Shown: positions 1-8,009, counted from the stretch's first letter. The stretch is DNA of 64,000 nucleotides from Bacillota bacterium (GCA_023443225.1 JAEZVF010000038.1:27934-91933); one strand, 5' to 3'. Notes: a model not told the origin generated them from the sequence alone. Made by a program: numbers and translations.

Positions 1-1
1 G

Positions 2-544
2 TGGGCGAAGACAGTAGCTGATTTAGGTTATAAAAATTATGCTATAAGTAATGCAGTTCTGACCGAAAAGATGAAAGGTAACTATGCGTTTGAACTGAAT
101 GAAGATGGTCTACTGAATCTTGACCTTAACACAATTGTTGAGATAAACAAAGAGAATAAAGAGGAGCGTCGAGGTGGCGGGATTATGTTACTTCGTACAA
201 CACTACTCATCCTTGGCTTTGTTTTGGTATCGTACGTAAGTGTTTTATTGGCAGCATGGTCGCTTGATGTTAATATGGATTTAGGGCTTAATTTACTTGA
301 AAAAGTCAGTTTTCGGCATTTTGTGGCCGTTCGTTCCTTGGACGAGATGCCTGACCCAGACCCAGAGAGTACAACAATGTACGTAGATTTCAGGCGACTT
401 ATTATGAGATGTTTAGCGTTTGCATCAGTGGGTGTTATTCTCATTACGATAGACCCAGTCAATCTTATAGTCAAGATTTTAGGTTGGTTGAGTTTTGTAA
501 TTCGAATATTAGGGGAGAAGCTGTTTGGTGTGAACATTATGTAA
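2..544 (+). CDS. Membrane protein of unknown function, 5' end cut by window edge
   Basis: The reading frame is open from base 2 with no stop, so the first ATG at 71 is probably internal and the gene starts to the left of the window. Counting from that ATG, a charged stretch (about residues 25-36, rich in Glu, Lys and Arg) precedes a hydrophobic segment at about 40-63; a soluble loop with alternating Asp and Pro follows; then a second hydrophobic stretch spans about 112-146. This gives a small membrane protein or the membrane-anchored tail of a larger one. I do not recognise the family. It lies upstream of two secreted proteins on the same strand and probably belongs to the accessory element that ends at the tRNA-Leu gene. 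Confidence 0.55.
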   Translation, partial: WAKTVADLGYKNYAISNAVLTEKMKGNYAFELNEDGLLNLDLNTIVEINKENKEERRGGGIMLLRTTLLILGFVLVSYVSVLLAAWSLDVNMDLGLNLLEKVSFRHFVAVRSLDEMPDPDPESTTMYVDFRRLIMRCLAFASVGVILITIDPVNLIVKILGWLSFVIRILGEKLFGVNIM

Positions 545-667
545 GCCATATAAGCTCATACAGCCCTTTTGATATGCAGAGCATACCAAATACTCATAAA
601 TCGATTTGAAGGGCATTACAGAGAGCTGTCTCACCTTTCAAAATAAAATACAGGAGGTAAAAAGATT

Positions 668-1669
668 ATGAAAAAGGTTATATCACTAATCGTTTTATTT
701 GCAGTAATGATTACCACTACACTTACACCACAAAAAACTTATGCCGCAACAGGGAAAGCAACCTATGCAAAAAAAGTGCCTGCAGTTGCATTAGGTGTCC
801 CATACTGTTTTACCCTGAGTATACAGGATAATAAGCTGGTACTTAGCGGTAGTGCTCCATTTTACGTTGCTGATAGCAGCCTAAAGCTTGAAATTATTAA
901 GCCAATCAATTACGGCACTTGTACGATAGCATCAGAAGGACGAGCTTTGGTCGGTAAAGACGTCTCGAAAGCAATCAAGCTTGTTATGGACGAAATAGGC
1001 CCACTAGACAGCATACCCGGATATACTACGCTTTGGGAACACGGTACTCTACATAAAATTACCTCGAAAAGGGTAGAAAATTTTGTTGATGCTTTATTGG
1101 AGCGAAATCCGGATTTAAACCGGTCTCGAACCACTTCACTACTGTATATTTTGCGCGGGTTTAACGTAAATTTAGACAGCACCAAATCTATTACACAAGG
1201 ACTATTGAGCAGACACAAAAACCTAGACCTAACCTATTATATTATGAATATAATGCTTTCCGCAGCACCAACAGCAACAACTACTGTAAAAAGCATCACG
1301 CACCCTCTTATCTGTGCTGACGATATGGCTCCCATTATCTCAGCAACTGACGGTTCAGGTAAAAATGTGCTTACTCTAGACTTGCCTAATGTGCCTAAAC
1401 TGGATTTGGACGGCATACCGGAGGGGGTGTACAATATTCGCGTTGGCTACACCACTTCTCCTATGTATAGCGTATATCACGATGATATTCTGATTGTGAT
1501 TAAAGATGGTAACGCAACCTTGCAATTACTTAACCCTACTTATAGGGAGTCTAATAGGTATGATTACCCCGGATATACACTAGCACATTATTATGTGAGG
1601 CCAGCTATTACACATGCAGATTACAGCTTGTGGAGTCAAGGGCTACCGATAAACGGTACTGATAAATAA
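668..1669 (+). CDS. Secreted protein of unknown function
   Basis: This is a 333-residue protein with a clear Sec signal peptide: two lysines, a hydrophobic core and a probable cleavage after TYA near residue 26. An ideal ribosome site (AGGAGGT) lies just before the ATG. The mature part has no motif I know. It contains several Ser/Thr-rich stretches, and the second half reads like beta-strand extracellular domains (for example IPEGVYNIRVGY near residue 255). No LPXTG motif, lipobox or C-terminal membrane segment is visible, so free secretion is likely. It lies 124 bp downstream of a membrane-protein gene and about 200 bp upstream of another secreted protein, all inside the probable mobile region. 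Confidence 0.6.
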   Translation: MKKVISLIVLFAVMITTTLTPQKTYAATGKATYAKKVPAVALGVPYCFTLSIQDNKLVLSGSAPFYVADSSLKLEIIKPINYGTCTIASEGRALVGKDVSKAIKLVMDEIGPLDSIPGYTTLWEHGTLHKITSKRVENFVDALLERNPDLNRSRTTSLLYILRGFNVNLDSTKSITQGLLSRHKNLDLTYYIMNIMLSAAPTATTTVKSITHPLICADDMAPIISATDGSGKNVLTLDLPNVPKLDLDGIPEGVYNIRVGYTTSPMYSVYHDDILIVIKDGNATLQLLNPTYRESNRYDYPGYTLAHYYVRPAITHADYSLWSQGLPINGTDK

Positions 1670-1793
1670 ATGAGTTTCACAAGCGGGCGTTCTATCATAC
1701 TAAATCCCAGGCCATTAAGTTGACTCATCGCACATCACAAGTCCAGTCTATTCCTATATTTACAGGCTTTATGCAATTATTTGGCTAATTTTG

Positions 1794-1822
1794 TTGAATT
1801 TGGAGCTTATTTATGTTAGAAT
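1794..1822 (+). promoter_or_regulatory. SigA-type promoter for the second secreted protein
   Basis: TTGAAT and TAGAAT are separated by 17 bp, about 45 bp before the coding start at 1868. This fits the vegetative sigma-factor consensus at 9 of 12 positions and indicates that the second secreted protein is transcribed separately from the first. Confidence 0.5.
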
Positions 1823-1867
1823 TACCAAAACATGGCAATGCAGCCAACGTGAGAAGGAGATTAACTT

Positions 1868-2434
1868 ATGAAAAAGAAAAGTATTTTATCAGTTTTATTA
1901 GCACTTATTTTGGTGTTTTCTATGACTACACCTGCAATGGCAGCCTCAAAACCCAGCACTAAAACCATCAAATTTAATGCGGGTACTTATTTCGCAGAAG
2001 AGAGCGTAGACTCCGAAGTGACCATAAAAGTCACAAATGTCACATCACAAAAAACGAAGGATTTCTCGGTAGCTTTGAGTGATGGTGCGACCAAAACCAC
2101 TTACTCCGGTAAAAAGAGCAAAGTTATTTATTGTAAAGCATCGACGAAGATAACCTTGAACACGGTGGCTTTTAATGTTAATCTTGTAGCTGATGACAAA
2201 ACAACAAAATATTTAAAGGGAAATTTTAAGTTCTATGATTTCTTCCCAGATTATGAAGGCGTTGGCGATACAAAGTATGATGCACCACCAGAAGGTGCAT
2301 GGGTTGTTGCCGATGGAAGCAGTATTACAATTAAAAAAGCGGGTACATATGTGCTCTATGTAACACCATTTCAGTTTTATGGTAATGACAAAGAAGATTA
2401 TGAACTAGAACCAGTATTCATTGTGGTAAAATAA
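1868..2434 (+). CDS. Small secreted protein of unknown function
   Basis: This is a 188-residue protein with a typical signal peptide: KKK, a hydrophobic core, and a likely cleavage after AMA near residue 26. The mature region of about 160 residues is rich in Thr, Lys and Val and looks like an all-beta domain; no catalytic motif is seen. An AGAAGGAG ribosome site precedes the ATG, and a candidate promoter lies at 1794-1822. A strong terminator follows at 2497-2535, so this is a single-gene unit. Its similarity to the upstream secreted protein is limited to the signal peptide style. Its role is unknown; extracellular binding or surface exposure is a guess. Confidence 0.6.
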   Translation: MKKKSILSVLLALILVFSMTTPAMAASKPSTKTIKFNAGTYFAEESVDSEVTIKVTNVTSQKTKDFSVALSDGATKTTYSGKKSKVIYCKASTKITLNTVAFNVNLVADDKTTKYLKGNFKFYDFFPDYEGVGDTKYDAPPEGAWVVADGSSITIKKAGTYVLYVTPFQFYGNDKEDYELEPVFIVVK

Positions 2435-2496
2435 CAACATCGTAGAAGCGTTTTATTTGCCTATTCAGGCAATTGTATTATAATATGATACAGAAG

Positions 2497-2535
2497 CCCT
2501 CAGAGGATAGATGCAATCCTTCTGAGGGTTTTTAT
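2497..2535 (+). terminator. Rho-independent terminator
   Basis: The left arm CCCTCAGAGGA (2497-2507) pairs with TCCTTCTGAGGG (2517-2528) with one bulge and is followed by TTTTTAT. It closes the secreted-protein gene ending at 2434. Confidence 0.8.
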
Positions 2536-2714
2536 GTCCTCTGAAGCAGCCTTACATAATAATTATCACATTACAAGCTATAATATTCAATAAACAGACA
2601 CTTCCAGTCCTTATCAAACAATGTGTGGTGCTCTGCCCACACAGTTCGCATATATCCGCGAAGTTCAATGGCATAGGGCTTAACGCACTATTTTTACTAT
2701 TTTGTTCCAAATAC
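2536..2714. other. Intergenic DNA with a possible coding relic
   Basis: No intact gene is seen between the terminator and the XRE promoter. On the minus strand at 2571-2684 one frame reads about 37 codons of protein-like sequence (including KPYAIELRGYM) ending in a stop. It has no start region and has stop codons immediately upstream, which suggests the 3' remnant of a lost gene. Confidence 0.3.
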
Positions 2715-2743
2715 TTGTGAATCCACACATTGTATGGTATGAT
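2715..2743 (+). promoter_or_regulatory. Promoter of the XRE/HNH gene pair
   Basis: TTGTGA and TATGAT are spaced by 17 bp, about 45 bp before the XRE start codon. The segment between the boxes holds no obvious dyad, so operator placement is not clear. Confidence 0.5.
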
Positions 2744-2787
2744 AATAGCAATAAAACATGCAAAATTTCTAAAATGGAGGTGCCAAA

Positions 2788-3249
2788 ATGGAGAAAGAAA
2801 ATACAGCAAGTGAAAAGCTCAGAACAGCTCGTAAACAAGCGGGTTTGACCCAACAACAATTAGCCGATACATATGGCATAGCCCTGAGAACTATTGAGAG
2901 TTGGGAAGGCTCCAAGAGGACACCACCTGACTATGTATTAAACCTACTGTTAAGGTGTTTAGCAATAGACTTCCCCTCAAAGTCAGAGCAGTCTTTATCA
3001 GTGCAAATAGAACCAACCTATGTCTTTACTGACCCCTATGGCAAACCACTCTCAGACAAGCTTGCTTGGCTTGTACGTATCGAGTATGTAGCGGGCAGAG
3101 TGCAGACGATTGATGAATACGCGCAAGACTCTTATGGAGACCTTGTATCTACCACCAGCAAGCGTGGAAAGCTGTATCAATGCACCAATATCGACCTTGA
3201 TAGCGAGCTACCATTTGCGTTCGAGTTCCGAGTAATTAAGGAGGTGTAG
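2788..3249 (+). CDS. XRE-family transcriptional regulator
   Basis: The N-terminal half (about residues 8-62) is a Cro/CI-type helix-turn-helix, with the characteristic run GLTQQQLADTYGI followed by IESWEGSKR. The remaining 90 residues form an uncharacterised domain with many acidic and aromatic residues, which may bind a ligand or the partner protein. AATGGAGGTG gives a good ribosome site before the ATG at 2788. The stop codon lies 4 bp before the next gene, an HNH protein, so the two are co-transcribed and probably translationally coupled. This arrangement suggests that the regulator controls the pair. Assignment to the XRE superfamily is firm; the regulated target is inferred. Confidence 0.8.
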   Translation: MEKENTASEKLRTARKQAGLTQQQLADTYGIALRTIESWEGSKRTPPDYVLNLLLRCLAIDFPSKSEQSLSVQIEPTYVFTDPYGKPLSDKLAWLVRIEYVAGRVQTIDEYAQDSYGDLVSTTSKRGKLYQCTNIDLDSELPFAFEFRVIKEV

Positions 3250-3253
3250 CCGC

Positions 3254-4705
3254 ATGAACCAAGAAATTCACCCAGCCACGCTAGATGAGCTTTTTTCAAT
3301 GATTGATGAGCTAGTGCCTGCCTGCAAAGAGCAACTTACAAAATCTCCAGAAAGCATGAAACAGCAAGCAAAACCTGTTGATTTGTCGTTCAATCTAACG
3401 AAATCTATTCAAGAAAAATTAAATACATTAACTCCTACCGTTGTGCTAACAGAGTACAAAGAGGTATTTTTATCGGACGATGAAGTTAAATCCTTAATGC
3501 CAGTACCAGACCACACCCTTTTACAGCTTCTTTTACTCTTTGTAGGTAAAGGCACGACTCCTTATATGCTCGATGGTTCTTTACTGGCTCACACAGCAGA
3601 GGGTGCCTATTTAAAAATCATCCCAGAAATCAATAAAGACGGCTATGCCAGCTATATCTTTAGTGCTATTGACTACCGATTTTTAAATCGCAACATTGAC
3701 CGCTATTGCAAGCTTTTGCAGAAACAATTGCCCGGTTTTAAGAATTTACTTGACTTTTTTAACAGCCCCACTTTAACCACTTCTGACCTTAATGATGCCT
3801 GCAACAAAGATGAGGAGTTTGACCCGTTTTCATTGACTAAACCTAAAATTTTTAAGTCTCCAAAAAATCCATTTGAAAGTACATTTGAAAATGCATGTGA
3901 AGATGATGAAGATGCTAACACACTAAAAGACCTATATTTGATGCTAAAAGCACGCACATTAAGCACTTGGAAGCATATGGAGTGTCGCACTGCGATTGAG
4001 CACTTAGCATCTACAAAAGCTATGTATGCTGAGGACTCTGAGCTGTTGGAGTACCTTAAGTGTACTGTAAAAAGAGTTTATAGACAACGTAAAAAACGCT
4101 ACTATACGCCTTTTATCAAACACTTTGACCCACCTTATCGTATCAGTGCTCATAAACTCTCCGCTTGGGTATACTACCGTGAGGACTATACAAAGTATAT
4201 TACAAACGGCGATTATCATGTGGACCACATACAGCAGGGTACTGAGTACCGCTCCGACAATCGTCCTTGTAACCTCTGCATTGTACCGGCAGATTACAAC
4301 ACCGGTCGTACCCGGCGTAGTATAAAAACCCACTACAATGGCACAAATTATGTCTCTTTATCTGCTTATTGCAAAGCTTTAGGTATAGAGACAGCTTACG
4401 CCTCCCTACAGGACAAGGTCTTTCAGCTTCAACCCGGCGAAAGTTTTAATTACAATAACCGCACTTATACACTAACAGATTTCAAAAAGCTCGTGGTCAC
4501 CGACTGTAATTCTCAGTACACTCAAATTACATATAATGATAAAATCTATGATACGTTAAAAGATTTTGCCACAGCATATAAATTAAAATATGCTGTCTTA
4601 CGTAACCTCCGCAGTATAGCCAAAAAATCAGGCAGTACAGATTTTAAACACAAAAACTTTAATTTCCAACTAACGGAAAATGGTGGCATAAAAATCACTC
4701 GTTAA
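3254..4705 (+). CDS. HNH-endonuclease-like protein with C-terminal NUMOD/IENR-like repeats
   Basis: This is a 483-residue protein whose central part carries an HNH-like core: HVDHI at residues 322-326, then DNRPCNL with N340, and YNTGR with N349. This spacing matches the beta-beta-alpha-metal fold of HNH homing and phage endonucleases. After the core, the tail contains two segments resembling modular DNA-binding repeats of intron-encoded nucleases (about 362-410 and 425-470, each with a Y-x-(T/S)-L-x-x-(F/Y) pattern). The first 300 residues are unrecognised. There is no methylase or specificity subunit nearby, which argues against a classical restriction system. With the XRE gene 4 bp upstream, it resembles a small mobile or defence module. 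Catalytic activity is inferred only. Confidence 0.6.
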   Translation: MNQEIHPATLDELFSMIDELVPACKEQLTKSPESMKQQAKPVDLSFNLTKSIQEKLNTLTPTVVLTEYKEVFLSDDEVKSLMPVPDHTLLQLLLLFVGKGTTPYMLDGSLLAHTAEGAYLKIIPEINKDGYASYIFSAIDYRFLNRNIDRYCKLLQKQLPGFKNLLDFFNSPTLTTSDLNDACNKDEEFDPFSLTKPKIFKSPKNPFESTFENACEDDEDANTLKDLYLMLKARTLSTWKHMECRTAIEHLASTKAMYAEDSELLEYLKCTVKRVYRQRKKRYYTPFIKHFDPPYRISAHKLSAWVYYREDYTKYITNGDYHVDHIQQGTEYRSDNRPCNLCIVPADYNTGRTRRSIKTHYNGTNYVSLSAYCKALGIETAYASLQDKVFQLQPGESFNYNNRTYTLTDFKKLVVTDCNSQYTQITYNDKIYDTLKDFATAYKLKYAVLRNLRSIAKKSGSTDFKHKNFNFQLTENGGIKITR

Positions 4706-4811
4706 GTTTGGTTATTTATAGTGCATTTACAAGAGTAACTTTTTACTTTTGGTGTGATTTTTCACTTAGAATTATTTACACCTCAAACTGCCTAATTAAG
4801 TCCTATCACAT

Positions 4812-4870
4812 AAGGCGTTTCACCCCCAAAATGTTACATAGGGGGGAACGCCTTTATATAATAAATATGT
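4812..4870 (+). terminator. Hairpin after the HNH gene, probable terminator
   Basis: AAGGCGTT plus a C run (4812-4827) pairs with a G run plus AACGCCTT (4841-4854), giving a GC-rich stem of about 13 bp with a small internal bulge and a 13-nt loop. An AT-rich but not pure-T tail follows, so termination may be imperfect. Confidence 0.55.
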
Positions 4871-5250
4871 TTTGTATTTTTCACTTTCCGTTTTCACCTG
4901 AATTTTGCTATTTCAAAATTTACAAGAAATAGAGGTAGTCCTACACTTAGTAATCCTATGACCTAATAACCAACAGCACCTCAGAGACCACCAAGGACTT
5001 ACTTATATGGCCTTAGTCTCATGCTGACATCTGACCGAATTAAAGCTATACTGCGGGTTTCTTATCTCTCCTGCAAGTTTCCTGAACAATGACATAGCTC
5101 TTTTATAACCTAAAGTATCTGCGAATTATACTTACTTAAGAACTATCCTACACCACATACTATCCATAATTTCTAAAGTTCCTGACTTGTTCCCTGTACA
5201 CCCACTATTTAATGTCCACAAGCGCTTACTGTAAAAGAATGTCACTATAT

Positions 5251-6010
5251 CAGGATGCGGGATTACATCACAAATACTAACTTTCAGGATGCAATCACAT
5301 TGGAACAGTATTTTATTTGCACCCTATGCAGGTGTCATTCTCAATTCCGCAGCCTGTCTTTACAGCCAGTACGGTCATAGTCGCCAAAAAGGACTGTCTC
5401 AAATCAACCAGACCTCGTATAAGCCGTTTTAAGCCATATTATTTGCCCTGCCCTTACCAGTTATCATAAATATCCTTCAAATCACCCTGTGGGTCGATTA
5501 TGGAGCTTACAATCATATCTTAGACCAAAGACATATGACAGCTGTAGAATGATTTTAGATAAATATGCGGGATTTTGCTTCATTCAGACAGTACTATTTG
5601 CCAAGGTTCTTTCCTATCATAGAACCGTGACCTAATAATCCAATAATATGGTGGGATGTAATCAAGTAGACCGTCCCGTAGTTCTGCTCATACAGCATCC
5701 GGTCACATATTCCAGCAGATAGTTTTCTTTGTAGTATAAGGCCACAGTCTTATCAATCATAGTTCAACAACTTCCTATTCACAGGAATTTATGGCGGGAT
5801 TAGTCATATATCCAATACCGTCATACTGTCTAGTCAGGGTACGGTCACATATTCCAGCAGTGCAGTATTTATCTGCACCAAAGGCCGTGATAACAAGTAT
5901 GTAATCTTGTAACTTCCAGTATCCACGTAAATATCTCTTCCCAAACTGCGGGATAAAGTCCTATATCCCGTAACCTGTTCCGTGTACTGTCAGACAGGAT
6001 GCGGGATTAC
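5251..6010. repeat. Dispersed direct repeat pair, 16 bp exact
   Basis: CAGGATGCGGGATTAC is present at 5251-5266 and 5995-6010. The shorter core GCGGGAT also appears near 5567, 5787 and 5948, and CAGGATGC near 5285. Confidence 0.65.
5700..5860. repeat. Direct repeat pair, 19 bp exact, 142 bp apart
   Basis: The 19 bp CGGTCACATATTCCAGCAG occurs at 5700-5718 and again at 5842-5860. On the minus strand the similarity continues at about 55 percent for some 45 bases beyond the exact core, so the copies are diverged members of a longer repeat. Confidence 0.75.
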
Positions 6011-6066
6011 GTAATATCTCACCACATCAGATTACGTATGCAGATTACGTATGTAATATTACGTAT
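6006..6066. repeat. Iteron-like cluster of ATTACGTA
   Basis: ATTACGTA occurs four times in 60 bp (starts at 6006, 6031, 6044 and 6058). Two copies lie in a perfect 13-bp tandem repeat, CAGATTACGTATG (6028-6040 and 6041-6053). The first copy sits in the palindrome ATTACGTAAT. Such clusters commonly bind initiator, recombination-directionality or regulatory proteins; here the function is unknown. Confidence 0.65.
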
Positions 6067-6448
6067 ACGAAATTTAGGCCAATATCACATCCTATAAGTC
6101 CAGTATTTATCCGCATCCACCTCGTATTTGCAGTAGGGCCAGCCCTATTAATAACTTTTTCAGCATATTTTCATTTCAAACTTATCAGACTGCAAGCCTT
6201 GGCTAATATAGTAACATAATCGCAATTCATCCGAAGGCTATTTTTAAAGAGATACTGGGAGGTTTTATCCGTCATCACGACATTTCCAGCTCCACAACCA
6301 ATATCTTCTTAACTCCGAATATGCAGGTTTATCCCGCAAATATAGGTATCAGCTATACAACCAGCTCCCACGGATTTTACACAGATTTACAAGTGCCTTT
6401 AATCAGTTGTCTCAGGTGTTTTTGCGTCAGTTACTTCCTATTATTATG

Positions 6449-6521
6449 GGCCGATAAATTATTTAGCCGATGATTTTGCATAGTTAGACAAGTAAAAACA
6501 GCTAGATTGATTTTATCGGCC
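6449..6521. repeat. Inverted repeat GGCCGATAAA/TTTATCGGCC
   Basis: Exact 10-bp arms at 6449-6458 and 6512-6521 enclose 53 bp. The repeat lies immediately before a strong terminator hairpin, so it could form the basal stem of a terminal RNA domain. Confidence 0.5.
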
Positions 6522-6528
6522 TATTACC

Positions 6529-6576
6529 AAACGCTACAACCCTTTATTTATCGTGGTTGTAGCGTTTTCTGTTTTC
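6529..6576 (+). terminator. Rho-independent terminator reading out of the gene-free region
   Basis: The perfect 13-bp stem AAACGCTACAACC (6529-6541) / GGTTGTAGCGTTT (6555-6567) is followed by TCTGTTTTC. The T-rich side is on the plus strand only. No plus-strand gene lies nearer than the HNH gene ending at 4705, so this implies a plus-strand transcript across the gene-free segment. Confidence 0.75.
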
Positions 6577-6672
6577 ATCGAAGTATTTTCACCTTTTTCT
6601 GTGAAACTCCACGCAAAATCAGGCGTGTCTCAATACTACATAACTTTAACGAATTTATGGAGGATTTGAGTT

Positions 6673-7989
6673 ATGGTAAATAAGCCGGACATATCAAAAG
6701 AAGTGTTGTTGCAATTACTGGAAGATAAGTTTAATATTAAAGAGGATGCAGTGCAAAAATTAGTTGAAATGGATAAACGAAATAAGATTTTAGAACAGCA
6801 CAATAAGCCAATATGGCAGGGGTCTAACGGTCGATGGTATACTTATGTGCCTGATGACACTAAAAAGAGCGGAAGAAAGCAGGTTGTTAAGAGTAGCGAA
6901 GAAAAGCTTAAAGATGCTATTGTTGAGTTTTATTTGAAACTTAACGAAGTGCAGACAATGACATTTAAAAAGATGTTTCTGCATTGGGTTGAAATTCAGA
7001 AGGCTGAGGTTAGTCAAAATACAATTACTAAGTACGGTAATGACTATCGCAGGTGCGTAGCAGGCACAGAATTTGAAAACTTGCCAATAGATATCATCAA
7101 GACAGAAACAATTAGAGAGTTCTTGGGCAACAGGGTGAAAGTAGTAGGTCTACCACAGCGAGCATACACTAATTTAGTCGGTTATTTTAAAGGAGTTTTT
7201 AATAGTGCACTTGAGAACGAGTACATTACAAAGAACCCAATGGATACTTATGTGATTAGCCGCCAATTCAAGAACTGCAAGAAATCCAAGAAGACAAAAG
7301 AGGATAAGACAGTCTCGAAAGATGAACTATCTAAAATTTTTAAGGCTATCGACGAAAGACTTCAGAAGAACCCTTGGAATATGAGCTTGTATGCGGTTTT
7401 ATTGGCAGCTTTCACTGGTATGAGAGTTGGTGAGTTAAGTGCCTTAGCATGGAAAGATGTGCACGATGAAGAAGGTTATATATTAGTGTGTCAGGCAGAG
7501 GTTAGATTAGTCAACAGAGGAAGTTCTTGTGAATTTATTATTTCAAGTACTAAAAATGAAAAAGAGCGAGAAATACCTGTGACAGCTGAAATAAGAAGTC
7601 TTTTCCTTTATGTAAGGAAGTTGCAGAAAGAAATGGGTATTGAAGCTGAGTATGTATTTGAAAACCTTGAGGGTAGAGTTCACAAGACTGCGATAGCAAG
7701 CTGTGCCGATGCTGTCTCTAAAAAGGCTGGTGTTAAGAGTAAGTCAATTCATTGTTATCGCAAAACCTTATCCTCTATGTTACATAGCCTTAAACTATTA
7801 TCAGGGTTAGAGGTAAGTAGTATACTAGGTCATGGAGTAGAGGTAAATGCGAACCACTATTCATTTGATTTAGGAGAAATGAAACCAAAACAAGAGGCAT
7901 TATCTAAGGCTAATAAGAGTGTTGTTAATCTGGCAGACTACAAAGAAAATAGTGTAATCAATAATGTAATCAAAAGTGGGGTAGTGTAA
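6673..7989 (+). CDS. Tyrosine recombinase (integrase)
   Basis: This is a 438-residue site-specific recombinase of the phage/ICE integrase type. All catalytic residues are visible: Arg251 in GMRVGEL, His360 and Arg363 in HCYR, His387 in LGHG and the nucleophile Tyr396 in NHYSF. An arm-binding-type segment with WQGSNGRWYTY lies near residues 43-54 and a SAM-like core-binding domain at about 95-200. A GGAGG ribosome site precedes the ATG. The gene ends about 70 bp from the 3' end of tRNA-Leu, the usual location for an integrase using that tRNA as attachment site. It looks intact. No excisionase gene is recognisable next to it. Confidence 0.93.
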   Translation: MVNKPDISKEVLLQLLEDKFNIKEDAVQKLVEMDKRNKILEQHNKPIWQGSNGRWYTYVPDDTKKSGRKQVVKSSEEKLKDAIVEFYLKLNEVQTMTFKKMFLHWVEIQKAEVSQNTITKYGNDYRRCVAGTEFENLPIDIIKTETIREFLGNRVKVVGLPQRAYTNLVGYFKGVFNSALENEYITKNPMDTYVISRQFKNCKKSKKTKEDKTVSKDELSKIFKAIDERLQKNPWNMSLYAVLLAAFTGMRVGELSALAWKDVHDEEGYILVCQAEVRLVNRGSSCEFIISSTKNEKEREIPVTAEIRSLFLYVRKLQKEMGIEAEYVFENLEGRVHKTAIASCADAVSKKAGVKSKSIHCYRKTLSSMLHSLKLLSGLEVSSILGHGVEVNANHYSFDLGEMKPKQEALSKANKSVVNLADYKENSVINNVIKSGVV

Positions 7990-8009
7990 TCAAACTCTTG
8001 AAGCAATAA

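Larger units (their letters stand above)
4871..6528. other. Gene-free segment with dispersed repeats and many short hairpins
   Basis: No reading frame of gene length exists on either strand. The DNA looks richer in G+C than its surroundings. It contains dispersed exact repeats: a 19-mer at 5700 and 5842, a 16-mer at 5251 and 5995, TGACCTAATAA at 4959 and 5628, and related CAGTATTT..GC.CC strings at 5306, 5863 and 6101. The string GCGGGAT recurs at least five times. Many short self-complementary units occur, such as GTGCAG/CTGCAC (5860-5877), GGTTCT/AGAACC (5605-5626) and TAGGGC/GCCCTA (about 6133-6147). It lies between an HNH gene and an integrase inside a probable mobile element. Possible natures are decayed repeated genes, a structured RNA or a replication/transfer region. 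Confidence 0.6.

Noticed and set aside
82..549. A 155-codon minus-strand frame
   Set aside because: It overlaps the plus-strand membrane protein, has a Ser/Thr-rich antisense composition and lacks a ribosome site.
3254..4705. Type II restriction-modification system
   Set aside because: No DNA methyltransferase gene accompanies the HNH protein in the window.
6222..6330. Methyltransferase motif I-like string DIGCGAGNV on the minus strand
   Set aside because: The frame is only about 46 codons between stops and has no other methyltransferase motifs; probably chance or too decayed to call.
4871..6528. CRISPR array
   Set aside because: The repeats differ in length and spacing, are not regularly interspersed with spacers, and no cas genes are present.
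1..6600. Left attachment site (repeat of the tRNA-Leu 3' end)
   Set aside because: No copy of the tRNA 3' segment was found by eye in this interval; it is probably outside the window.
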